Source of the DNA: Apricaphanius iberus
Taxonomy: Eukaryota; Chordata; Actinopteri; Cyprinodontiformes; Aphaniidae
DNA: 64,000 bases
Direction of reading: 5' to 3'
NCBI GenBank assembly: GCA_028564705.1
Contig: JAPXFQ010001512.1
Location: 186,001 to 250,000 of the forward strand
Shown: positions 10,820 through 19,700 of the stretch, piece after piece
Numbering within the stretch: the first letter of the stretch is position 1
Layout of the letters: each line of letters starts with the position of its first letter
Position numbers and translations under genes: made by a program
Notes under the pieces: model-generated
What the model saw: only the letters and a program-made list of their open reading frames with translations
Told to the model about the DNA's origin: nothing
Database searches by the model: none

Positions 10820-12039
10820 CTTCTTTACAGGTTGAAATGGGAGAAATGCCAATAGATCTGAGATGTAAATACAATTTATTAAATTATTGGGCTAATATTA
10901 GAGGATGTTCAAAGGATGATCATATGATCAAAAACGATATGTATTTATATAGAGAACATGAAAAAATTGATAGCATGATAGAAAAAGCAAACAAATTAGC
11001 AAAAAGTTATAAAATAAATGATATTAGATTAATAAATAAATATTTATATTCAGTGACTCCTAAATAGATTTTTCCTAGGTGTTATATTGACTTTTATATT
11101 AAAAATATGATAGATATAAATAAGGGAAAAGGAAATTGGGATAATATTATAAATGATAGATTAAATAGTATACATAAAAACTATATACCAATATATACAG
11201 ATGGATCAAAAGAGTCTGAAAGTGGGAGAACAGGTTTTTCGTTTTTTATTCCTGCAGTAGGAAAAAGTATAAAAATAAGAACATCAGATAGACTGTCAGT
11301 TTTTACAGTAGAAATGCTGGCAATTTATTTTAGTTTAGACTGGATTGAGCCAAATAGAGTTAAGAAAAGTATAATATGTACAGATTCTTTATCAGTTTTG
11401 CTAACAATTAACTCAAGAACAAATGAAAACAGAGTTGACATTTTTGTAGAAATTTTTGAATGCCTATTTAGATTAAATAAATTAGGAATTGAAGTAAGAT
11501 TCATGTGGGTTCCAGCGCACAGAGGGATAGAAGGAAATGAAATGGCAGATTACGACGCAAAACAAGCAATAAAGTTAGAAACAGTAATAGAGATTCCTTT
11601 TGGTATTAACAAAGTGAAATCTATAATTAAGAAACAAATTATAAATGAATGGCAGGAAAAGTGGGTAAAAGGAAAAAAGGGAAGACATTTATTTAATATA
11701 CAGAAAGAAGTAGGTAAGATGAAGTTAAAGGAGTTCAATAATAGAGAACAAACAATAATATCAAGAATAAGGATAGGACATTCGAGATTAAATAGCACTT
11801 TGTATATATTGGGAAAACATCAAACAGGTCTGTGTAAATGTGGGAAAGAAAAGGAAACTGTAGACCATATTCTGTGTTATTTTAGTAAGTATAAAGTAGT
11901 TAGAGAACAATTAAAAGATAAGTTAAAAATGAAAAGATATGGAGATTGGAATTTAAAAACGTTATTGAATGGAAATAACAAAATTTATAAATTACTGGTA
12001 GAGTTTCTTAGGAAAAGTAAGTTAGTTAATAGAATTTAG
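10820..12039 (+). pseudogene. ORF2 RNase H and C-terminal zinc finger of the Nimb-type LINE
   Basis: After a connecting segment with an in-frame TAG at 11065-11067, the frame 11107-12039 reads as a complete RNase H fold: IPIYTDGSK (first Asp), SVFTVEMLAIYFSL (Glu), IICTDSLSVL (second Asp), RFMWVPAHRGIEGNEMADYDAK (His and last Asp). All four acidic residues are present. The tail ends with CKCGKEKETVDHILCYF, the Cys-His cluster commonly found at the C terminus of I and jockey ORF2. An RNase H in a vertebrate LINE is unusual and separates this element from L1, L2 and RTE copies nearby. Ends at TAG 12037-12039. Confidence 0.88.
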
Positions 12040-12173
12040 AGTTTTTTTTGTTTTTTGTTTTGTTTTTGTTTTTCTCACACTTTGACTCACACTCCTGCAC
12101 AGTAGGTGGCGGTAATGCACCTTAAGTTGGTTGCCACCCGCCATTTAAACAAAAAAAGAAAGAAAGAAAAAAG
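12040..12173 (+). other. 3' UTR hairpin and A-rich tail of the Nimb-type LINE
   Basis: A T/G-rich run is followed by CAGTAGGTGGCGGTAATGCA and then GTTGGTTGCCACCCGCC. GGTGGC at 12105-12110 can pair with GCCACC at 12133-12138, giving a short hairpin just before the tail. The tail is A-rich with AAAG repeats and ends at the right target duplication (12174). Such 3' structures are typically what the element RT recognises; here that is inference. Confidence 0.6.
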
Positions 12174-12350
12174 ATGTCTCTGCTGGGTCATTGTGTGCCA
12201 TCTCCTGTCGTCAGGTGTCTCCATCTCCCACGTCTAGTCCGTGTCCTTACTTTGGAATCTACAATAAAGATGAGCCATCAAAGCTGTAAAGTTCGCTCTG
12301 CGTTTGGGTCCTCCTTAAACAGATACCCGACACCCGACCTTTCGAGAAAG
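12174..12350 (+). repeat. Right part of the LTR-like repeat split by the LINE
   Basis: Continues the unit at 7230-7341. Contains AATAAAGATGAGCC (poly(A)-signal-like, about 12263) and GATACCCGACACCCGACC near the right end. Confidence 0.4.
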
Positions 12351-13014
12351 ATATGATTTATATGATTTTTGTACAAAGGCCTAGTGCAAGGAAAGTAGGT
12401 TCTTTTTTAAGATGTGCCATTATATTTCCATGTTTAGATTTTAAACTAAGAGAAATGAAACTTTTGCAAGAACAGAACAGATATGGGATGATGATGTTGT
12501 AGAAAGAAAAAAAAATGTAGAAACAAATTAACTGATTTTTTTTCTATCTCCAGCTAACACATTTTATTGTACCGTCAAAAACTTTAAAGAACATAAACTT
12601 TAAGATAAAATGCTAAGACCTGCAGTTACCATTCTAGTTTTTGTTGTTGTTTTGGGGTAACTTTTCCAGTGTTACATATTTTCCTGGAGCACATGCTGGT
12701 GTTTCCATGCCCACAGGGATTGGGTAAGGTTTTTCTTTTCTTTTGAATAAACGTTCTCTTATTATCTGCAATGAAAAAAAATACATCACTGGATGATTGA
12801 CTGCACTAATTGGTTGTTTAAGATCACTCCCAATGTCTTTTCCTCCTTGATAATGCGTTACCTCCACAGGTGAATGCTCCAGACCTGTGAACTGTCAAAA
12901 TGTCTGCTTTAGTAGAGGAGTTCACACCGACTGAAGGACAGGTAATTACTGTAGGTGCCTTTCATTACCAGCACAGGGCTACCTGGAACCCTTTCATTTT
13001 ATGGAAGTGATAAT
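12351..13014. other. No gene recognised; possible decayed Tc1 3' end
   Basis: AT-rich text to about 12890. The part from about 12800 to 13014 may include remains of the 3' UTR of the Tc1 copy to its right, but no terminal repeat could be matched. Confidence 0.35.
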
Positions 13015-13818
13015 CTACTTTGTGGCCATAATGTGCCTCTTCTTGAGCCACTCCTTTGGTGCCTTTGCTGTATGCCTTGGGTCATTGTCGTGCTGGAACA
13101 CGCATCCATGACCCATTTTAAGTTTCCTGGCAAAAGGAAGGAGCTTGTCACTCAGGATTTTACGATACACTGCTCTGTCCATTTTCCTGTTGATGTGGCG
13201 AAGTTGTCTTGTGCCCTTAGCAGAAAAACACCCCCAAAGCAAAATGTTTCCACCTCCATGCTTGGCGGTGGGGACTGTGTTTTGGGGGTCATAGGCAGCA
13301 TTTTTCTTCCTCCAAACTCGGGGAGTCAAGTTAATGCCAAAGAGCTCAATTTTGGTCTTATCTGACCACAGCACTTTCTCCTAGTCACTCTCTGAATCAT
13401 TCAGGTGTTCATTGGCAAACTGCAGACGGCCGTGTACATGTGCCTTCTTGAGCAGGGGGACCTTGCGAGCTCTGTAGGGTTTTCACCCATTGCGGTGTAA
13501 TGTGTTTCCAATGGTTTTCTTGGTGACTGTGGTCCCAGCTACTTTGAGGTCATTAACTAACTCCTCTTGTGTAGTTCTAGGATGATTTCTCACCTTTGTC
13601 AGAATCATTGACACCCCACAAGCTGAGATCTTGTGTGGAGCGCCAGACCGACGTTGATTGATGGTCATTTTGTGCTCCTGCCATTTTGGAACAATTGCAC
13701 CAACAGTTGTCACCATCTCTCGCAGCTTCGTGCAAATGGTTTTGTAGCCCATTCCAGCCTTGTGCAGGTCTACAATTTTGTATCAGACATCCTTGGACAG
13801 CTCTTTGGTGTTTCCCAT
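13015..13818 (-). pseudogene. Truncated Tc1-type transposase
   Basis: The minus strand starts at ATG 13818 with MGNTKELSKDV, which is the usual fish Tc1 N terminus. It continues through a helix-turn-helix region ([16 protein letters not shown], then [12 protein letters not shown], a GRPR-like area) and a second DNA-binding helix ([23 protein letters not shown]). After a frameshift near 13490 come [13 protein letters not shown] (first catalytic Asp), [35 protein letters not shown] and [18 protein letters not shown] (second Asp). The sequence then leaves the family before the [10 protein letters not shown] segment, so the third catalytic residue is missing. An in-frame TGA after SKDV and other lesions make it inactive. 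No pair of terminal inverted repeats was found. Confidence 0.88.
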
Positions 13819-16800
13819 GTTGGAGAGTTTGGAGTATGCTTGATTGATTTATTCTGTGGACAGGTGTCTTTCATACAGGAGACTAGTTACTTAAAAAGGA
13901 TTGGGTTTATGCCTAGCATGAACTGACTGGGAAGTAAAATAGGCAAAATCAGTAGTGTTAACTAGATTAACATGATTCAATGACATATTAACTAGTTGTC
14001 ACTTAGCTGCTTGTAATAGTAAAAATGAACATACACAGCGTTTTTTGAAAATATTGTAGCAAACATTTTTGCCTTTTGCTGGTTATGCTCTACTCAACAG
14101 CTCCTGTCTGTGATTCACGGCTGCGTTATGTGTATGCTTAAGGTGTGTTTAAAGAAGGCTCAGAAAATGCATTGCCACATTTTAACGGAAGTAAATGCTG
14201 TAATGGCTCAAAAAGGGCACGACATGGAAAGGACGGGGAACACTTCCCCCGCGTCTGTTATCCCTATGCTCACCGGGGAAAATGCCCTAATGAGACGCAC
14301 AACCGAATATTTGTTTAACACCACTGCCTTAAGGCATATGAGAATTGTACCCTGATGAGACCCAGACTTGCCAAGAATCTTACAAAGTTAGGATCCCATA
14401 GTTTGAGTTCTCCTAAATTAATTAAAGGGACAGTCATTTTGAGGATCTTAAGAATTCTCTAAAGAAAATCACTTGCATGTTTTACTTCTGTTTAGTATCT
14501 GATAAAATGTTTATTGTGTTCTAATGTCAAATATTGACAAAAACAATAACCGTGATATACCCTTTGCCTAATATTTGTAGCTTTCATATAATGTGGAAAG
14601 AGAATGCTCTTTGGAACAGCAGCTCATACTAGCAGGCTTTTATGAGCCAGTCCTTTTCCTGGGTGCTTCTCTTAGTGTTTATGTTATCTGTTATCAGAAC
14701 TCTTACTGAAGCCACAAAAATCAAATGTTTATCAGTACCAATTTTAGAAGAGATTTTATTACCTTTATATTTATGTTAAAATTTGAAATCTCATTTGTTA
14801 GATGAGCTGTAACACATTGGCATCTCTGTATAACTCTTCCTTTTTAATAGGTGCCACACAGTGGTATGCCATCTGATCCAGACTAACAAACTCACAGAGC
14901 ATCACAGAGCTGGAGGAAAGTTTTACAAACTCCAAAGGTTAATGATGAGTCACAGTCGGTGGTATCGCCGAAAATATTTAGCTGCTCATTGAAGATACAG
15001 CTGCCTTGTATAATGAGGTCTACCTTTGCAGAAAAAAAGCTCACACATTCCTTAAAGGAGCATGTCAGGAATTGGAGCAACAAAGATGCTTAGACTGAAA
15101 CTGCATGGAGAGGGTTTTGAGAAAAGATGTCTTCTTCATCAGTGTAGTATCATGACGAAAATATCCCAAACTGATTCTGATGTCTAATTACTCTAACAGG
15201 ATCTGTGTGTCTCCTGTACACCACTTACCTTGTTAAAGTGTGATGAATCCTTTTGTGGCAAGGCTCTAAGCAGTGAAAAAAAAATCCTTCACAACCGAAG
15301 CTGGCCATATTGTCAGTTTATAGCTGCTTCAAATTATAGTACCAAATATATTACAAGCAAAATATTGAAAGTTGCACCTCTCATTAAAATGAGGATACAT
15401 TTTATAACTGATCACCGACGGTGATCACCTAACTGTAGTGAAAAAATAAAAGCAAGGAACAGAAAATGCAGCTATGTCAGGTAAGTTTAGAAGCAGCTGA
15501 CGTGTGTGTGTTTAATGTGTTTCTGGGCTTTTACATGAAACAACGGTTTTGTAAATGGCAAGGGAAGTTAAGGCTAGGTGTAGTTTTAAGGAAGTTAGAC
15601 AAGCAGAAGTAACTTTAAACACAAAATAGTTGTCCAAGAGACCAGTTGGTTCTATATAGCAAAACTATCAACTTAGACTTGTCTTGGTATATTTGTTATT
15701 GAGGCATATTCGATCCATTTTCAGATGATGCACTCATCAAACCTTGACCAATATATGTGACTTTAATGGAACCTCTCATCTAATCTACACACAAAAAGTA
15801 CCGAAATTTGGGTACGGGTATTACTCCTTGGTTGTGGATATTAGTCTATAGTTTGATAGATAGATAGATTTGGATGTGCCAAAAAGAGACATTACCTGGC
15901 AGACCAGCAACATGTGGGGCAAGAAGGCTAGGCATGATCAGGGCTGTGACTGACATATAGGCTGCAGCCGAAACCACTAAGGTGGTAAGAGGTCTTACGC
16001 CAAACCGGATGTGCGACAGCGTCCGCCATGATAAGATGAATCCAAATTGGGCTTCCAGTTAGGAAGGAGTTAGGGAAAGTGGCCTGTATGCTAACTATCA
16101 TAGCCACTTTAGCATAGGGAACTCTGATGCTAACTAACTGGCGATTAGGAGCTATGTGCCATCCCACAATCCCTTGCGCCACAAGACGCCATCAATACAA
16201 GTCGCCCGGCCCACCTCAAGTAAAATAACGAAAATGTCCGAAAGGGAAAAGACGCTTTTTTTTCCTTCTTTTTTATTTAAAGGGAAAATACGCGCGCATG
16301 TGAGTCATAGACTTTAAAAAAAGAGTACAACAACCTCTTCCAAAGGTTTATTTTGATATGCGTCATTCATGTGCGTTTATGTCGCGTAATGACGTCGGAT
16401 GGAAAGGCTGTTCGAAATGGGCACATTTGCGTACGGCTCCCTAGTCTATTAGCCATAGTGTTCTCACTGTTGACCCCATGAAAGGTTAAGGATTAATTGC
16501 TAGTGTTAGTGCTTAGAGGCTAACATTCAGTGGTTTCGAATGCAGGGATAGACATCAGCGCCTCTGCAATCACGCAGACACAAACAGCGAGAAAGATGGC
16601 GAAAGAGAAAGATTAGAGACATGAGCTCCTTTGCCAGAGCAATCTTTCGAAGTGGAGGGTTACTCTCCTACTCCACCGGAGGAAAGAGAGAAAAGGGAGG
16701 GAGGTTCTGTGGAGAAGACGTGGGCAGAAACTCGGCTTCTTTTATTCCCCACAGTGGCAGCGTGGCTGACGTCAGACAGTACTGTAGAATAATTTGCAAT

Positions 16801-17182
16801 GTCCCATTCAAACTACATAATAGAGTTTTAACATGCAGTGAATGCCACACTGACAGTTTTAGGCAGACAATTCTTATTTTTACGAAGATGCACTAAAATG
16901 ATAATATAATGACTAGACATATTGGAAGAACTATCAGAATCCCATTTTTTACAGTTCATCAGCAAAAAACTTTATTTGGGAGTGAATTGAATTGGAGTTC
17001 CAATTAAGTAAGTGAAATGTGTTTTCATGTTGAGTATTTCAGTTGCATCCATTAAAAAAAAATTTAAATTCATTCTAGCTGTGTCAAATTGATCTGTTTT
17101 TGACTTTTGTTATGTGTTGTTTACTGGAGAGGATGATGAGCTTAGATAAAGAAGACGCATCCATCCATCCATTTCTGATTAT
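13819..17182. other. No gene recognised over about 3.3 kb
   Basis: The left edge is probably the 5' UTR of the Tc1 copy. Within it: a palindrome TGATCACC-GAC-GGTGATCA at 15409-15427; a (GATA)4 run at 15853-15868; a moderately GC-rich part at about 15900-16600 that holds AAAGATGGCG (a YY1-like word, about 16593) and TGACGTCGG (CRE-like, about 16390). The short open frame at 14110-14352 has no recognisable domain. None is convincing as a gene. Confidence 0.45.
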
Positions 17183-17792
17183 CAGCTCAGCCCGAAGAGG
17201 TAACATGGGACCCCTTCCCATGAGCTCAACCCCGTGGGAGGGGCCACAGGGGATTGGGTGCAATGTAAGATGGGAAATGGCCAAAGGCGGGGACCTGGAC
17301 CTGGCTGCAGAAGTTGGCTCTTGGGATGTGGAATGTCATTATCTGGTTGGGAAGGAGCCGGAGCTAGCGTGTGAGGTAGAGAGGTTACGACTGGACATCA
17401 TCAATTTTTCTTGATGCTTGGCTCTGGAATCTGTCTACTCAAGAGGGGTTGGACTCTTTCCCACTCTCTGTTGAGAGGCACCAAGCTGGGGTGGACATAC
17501 TTTTTGCCATTCATCTCGCTGCCTATATGTCAGGGTTTGCCCTGGTGAATAAGAGGGTAGCCTCTCTCCGCCTATGGGTGGGGAGACGGGTCCTGACTGT
17601 TGTTTGTGCTTATGCGCCAACGGCAGATGAGATTACCAACCCTTTGGGGTCCTTGGAGGGGGTGCTGGAGAATGCTCCCTATAGGGACTCCCTTGTCCTA
17701 CTGGGGGATTTCAATGCTCGAGTGGGCAATGACAGTAGGACCTAGAGATATGTGGTTGGGAGGAACAGCCCCCCCGATCTGAACCTGAGCGG
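17183..17792 (+). pseudogene. RTE-type LINE, endonuclease part (left of the solo LTR)
   Basis: Begins in the LINE 5' UTR (AGCCCGAAGAGGTAACATGG, then CCGTGGGAGGGGCCACAGGG). It goes on to the endonuclease start (GGCTCTTGGGATGTGGAATG, a GTWNV-like motif shifted in frame), a KEPELACEVERLRLDII segment, VERHQAGVDILFA, RVASLRLWVGRRVLTVVCAYAP and LVLLGDFNARVGND (catalytic Asp-Asn). Several frameshifts are present. The reading continues at 18330 after the LTR. The sequence is the teleost family whose proteins have the VASLRLRVGGRVLTVVCAY signature; I assign it to the RTE group with moderate certainty. Confidence 0.75.
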
Positions 17793-18329
17793 TGTTGAAT
17801 TAAATAATTATCATAAGTAATTCAATGCATGTTCAAGCAGAGACAAAATGGAGCCAATTTCCAGTTTAACATTTATTTTGAACAGATTAACAAATTGCAG
17901 TTTTACAGAGGAATTTTGCCCCCGTCGTTCCTCTGTGGTCCAGATTTAAAGAAATCTGAACAATTAACTGATCTTCATTTCACAGCTTTATAGACAACCG
18001 GGCCTCTAGGCGTTTCTAATCTCTCCAATCAGAACATTTTCATACAGTGTCTTAGCTCTTATTGGCTGTCAGAAAATTATACAGTCATATGGGTGAGACG
18101 TCTTTTCTTAAAAGCTCATTCTGAGTTTATGGTTTTATGGCAACACCCTAAATCTACAGACATCCTGTTTTTTACAGCTTGCAATAAAACTCACCCCAGA
18201 GTTTTATGACTTAAAAGCTTACCTGCATAAACAATAGTGACAGACCCATTTTTACAACCATGCAAACTATATAAACAGTCTTTTACCTTCTGAATAATAA
18301 AAGTTTAAACCTTATGCAGAATTACCACA
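17793..18329. mobile_element. Solo LTR inserted in the RTE-type LINE
   Basis: The 537-bp insert starts TGTTGAATTA and ends TTACCACA. It has the TG...CA ends of an LTR and is flanked by GCGG at 17789-17792 and at 18330-18333, a 4-bp duplication. The LINE reading frame resumes exactly after it (AGCGG then TTATTGGACTTCTGTGCT, the expected SGVxLLDFCA text), so the insertion site can be reconstructed. An AATAAA-like signal occurs near the right end (about 18294). No internal retroviral gene remains, so a recombined single LTR is the simplest reading; family not identified. Element strand assumed plus from the poly(A)-like signal. Confidence 0.72.
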
Positions 18330-18500
18330 GCGGTTATTGGACTTCTGTGCTTTTCATGGATTGTCCATAATCTACACCATGTTGACACACAAGGATGTTC
18401 ATGTGTGAATTTCGCACCAGGACACTCTAGGCCACAGCTCCATGATCTATTTGTTTGATGTTTCATCAGATCTGCAGCCACATGTTTTGGCTATCGTCTT
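18330..18500 (+). pseudogene. RTE-type LINE endonuclease, part right of the solo LTR
   Basis: Degenerate continuation of the endonuclease: LLDFCA-like start, ACACCATG-, then text equivalent to CTWHQDTLGRRSMIDFVVVSSDLQPHVL, which in this family holds the catalytic Ser-Asp and leads to the final His motif. It breaks off near 18500 before the SDHHL motif. Confidence 0.7.
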
Positions 18501-18554
18501 GTTCACCAGAGTAAACCTCAATGTACATGCTCAGACTTTCTTGGTGCCTCTTTT

Positions 18555-18577
18555 GGTGGGGTGGGGTGGGGGGGGGG
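18555..18577 (+). other. G-quadruplex-prone G-run
   Basis: GGTGGGGTGGGGT followed by ten G. Four or more G-blocks with one-base loops on the plus strand. It lies exactly between the two facing LINE pieces. Confidence 0.6.
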
Positions 18578-19100
18578 ACTTCAGAATGAAAAAGAGTGTA
18601 ACCCCACTGAATGATTCCAGAGGATCATCCATGTGTCGGGGTTGATCCGACTATGTCCAGTCAGAACCTCTTAACCTCACACAGCAGCTCAGACTCCTTT
18701 CCTACCAGAGAGTTGATGTTCCATATCCCAAAAGCCAGCTTCTGCAGCCAAGGATTAAACTGCCAAGGTCCCCGCCTTCAGCAATTGTCCATCTTACATT
18801 GCACCCAATCCCCTGTGGACCCTCCCACAGGTGGTGAGCTGATGGGAAGGGGTGCCCATGTTCTCTCTTCTGACTGAACACAGCTGAACATAGCCACCAA
18901 AGGTGGGTCCTGGTGACCTGCTTCCGGGCAAGGGAACACTGCAAGATTTCCTCCATTCTTCATCAGGGATCTTTGGGCTGCACATTGTCTGATCCCTCAC
19001 ATAGGACCGGTTTGCCATGGGTGACCCTACTGAGGGCAAAAAGCCACTGACAACTTAGTTCCTAGGATCAATGGGACCCTCTAACACCTCAACCACGCCG
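18578..19100 (-). mobile_element. RTE-type LINE 5' end, inverted copy
   Basis: On the minus strand this repeats the 5' UTR and endonuclease start of the copy at 17183. From about 19100 it reads CCTAGGAACTAAGTTGTCAG, GGACCGG-equivalent text, GGATCAGACAATGTGCAGCC, CCTGTGGGAGGGTCCACAGG and CTGCAGAAGCTGGCTTTTGG, then decays toward the G-run. It extends further 5' than the plus copy. Because LINE copies normally lose the 5' end rather than the 3' end, 5' ends without any RT point to later deletion or rearrangement. No intact open frame. Confidence 0.72.
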
Positions 19101-19700
19101 TGTTTGGAGAAAGAAGGATGAGTACAACCCCAAGGATACCATCCCAACTGTGAAGCATGGAAGTGGAAACATCATTCTTTGGGGGATGCTTTTCTGCATA
19201 GTGGAGGGAACAAATGTATAGTATTGAGGGGAGGATGTATGAGGTCATATATCATGAGATCTTGGCCAACAATTTCCTTCCCTCAGTAAAACATTGAAGA
19301 TGGGTTTGGCTTGGGTCTTCCAGCATGACAACGACTCGAACATACAGCCAGGGCAACTAAGGAGTGGCTCCGTAGTAACCATCTTAAGGTCCTGAAGTGG
19401 CCTAGCCAGTCTCCGGACCTGAATCCAATAGAAAATCTTTGAGGAGAGCTGAAAGTCCGTGTTGCACAGCAACATCCCCGAAACCTGAACGCTGTAGAGA
19501 AGATATGGAGGAGTGGGCCAAAATCCCTGCTGTCATGGGTGCAAACCTGGTGACGAACTACAGAAAACATCTGATCTCTGTAATTGCAAACCTAGGTTTC
19601 TGTACCAAATATTGAGTTCTGTTTGTCTGATGTATCAAATACTTATGTCATGCAATAAAATGGAAATTATTTAAAAATGTTCCACTGTTTTTTTCTGCAT
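19101..19700 (+). pseudogene. 3' half of a Tc1-type transposon
   Basis: The plus strand reads degenerate Tc1 transposase text: [29 protein letters not shown] start, [12 protein letters not shown] (second catalytic Asp region), a [14 protein letters not shown] piece (GGACCTGAATCCAATAGAAA, 19414-19433), then the C-terminal tail. The typical Tc1 3' UTR with CAATAAAATGGAAATTATTTA follows. Frameshifts are frequent. It starts abruptly where the inverted LINE copy ends, so one of the two truncated the other. Confidence 0.78.

Larger units (their letters stand above)
7342..12173 (+). mobile_element. Near full-length I/Nimb-type non-LTR retrotransposon with 15-bp target duplication
   Basis: The element is 4832 bp and is bounded by ATGTCTCTGCTGGGT at 7327-7341 and again at 12174-12188, an exact 15-bp duplication that fixes both ends. 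Order: short 5' UTR, ORF1 with zinc knuckles (7427-8304), ORF2 with AP-like endonuclease, reverse transcriptase, RNase H and a C-terminal zinc finger (8332-12039), a hairpin-bearing 3' UTR, and an A-rich tail with (AAAG)n. A zinc-knuckle ORF1 combined with an RNase H after the RT is typical of the I superclade, of which Nimb is the fish member. The coding strand is strikingly A-rich. ORF1 has one frameshift; ORF2 has about five frameshifts and two in-frame stops, so the copy is dead though structurally complete. Confidence 0.88.

Noticed and set aside
14110..14355. Open frame of 81 codons
   Set aside because: Not recognised, no splice or promoter context; left uncalled.
18578..19039. Minus-strand frames that look like a gene
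   Set aside because: They are the 5' UTR and endonuclease start of the RTE-type LINE.
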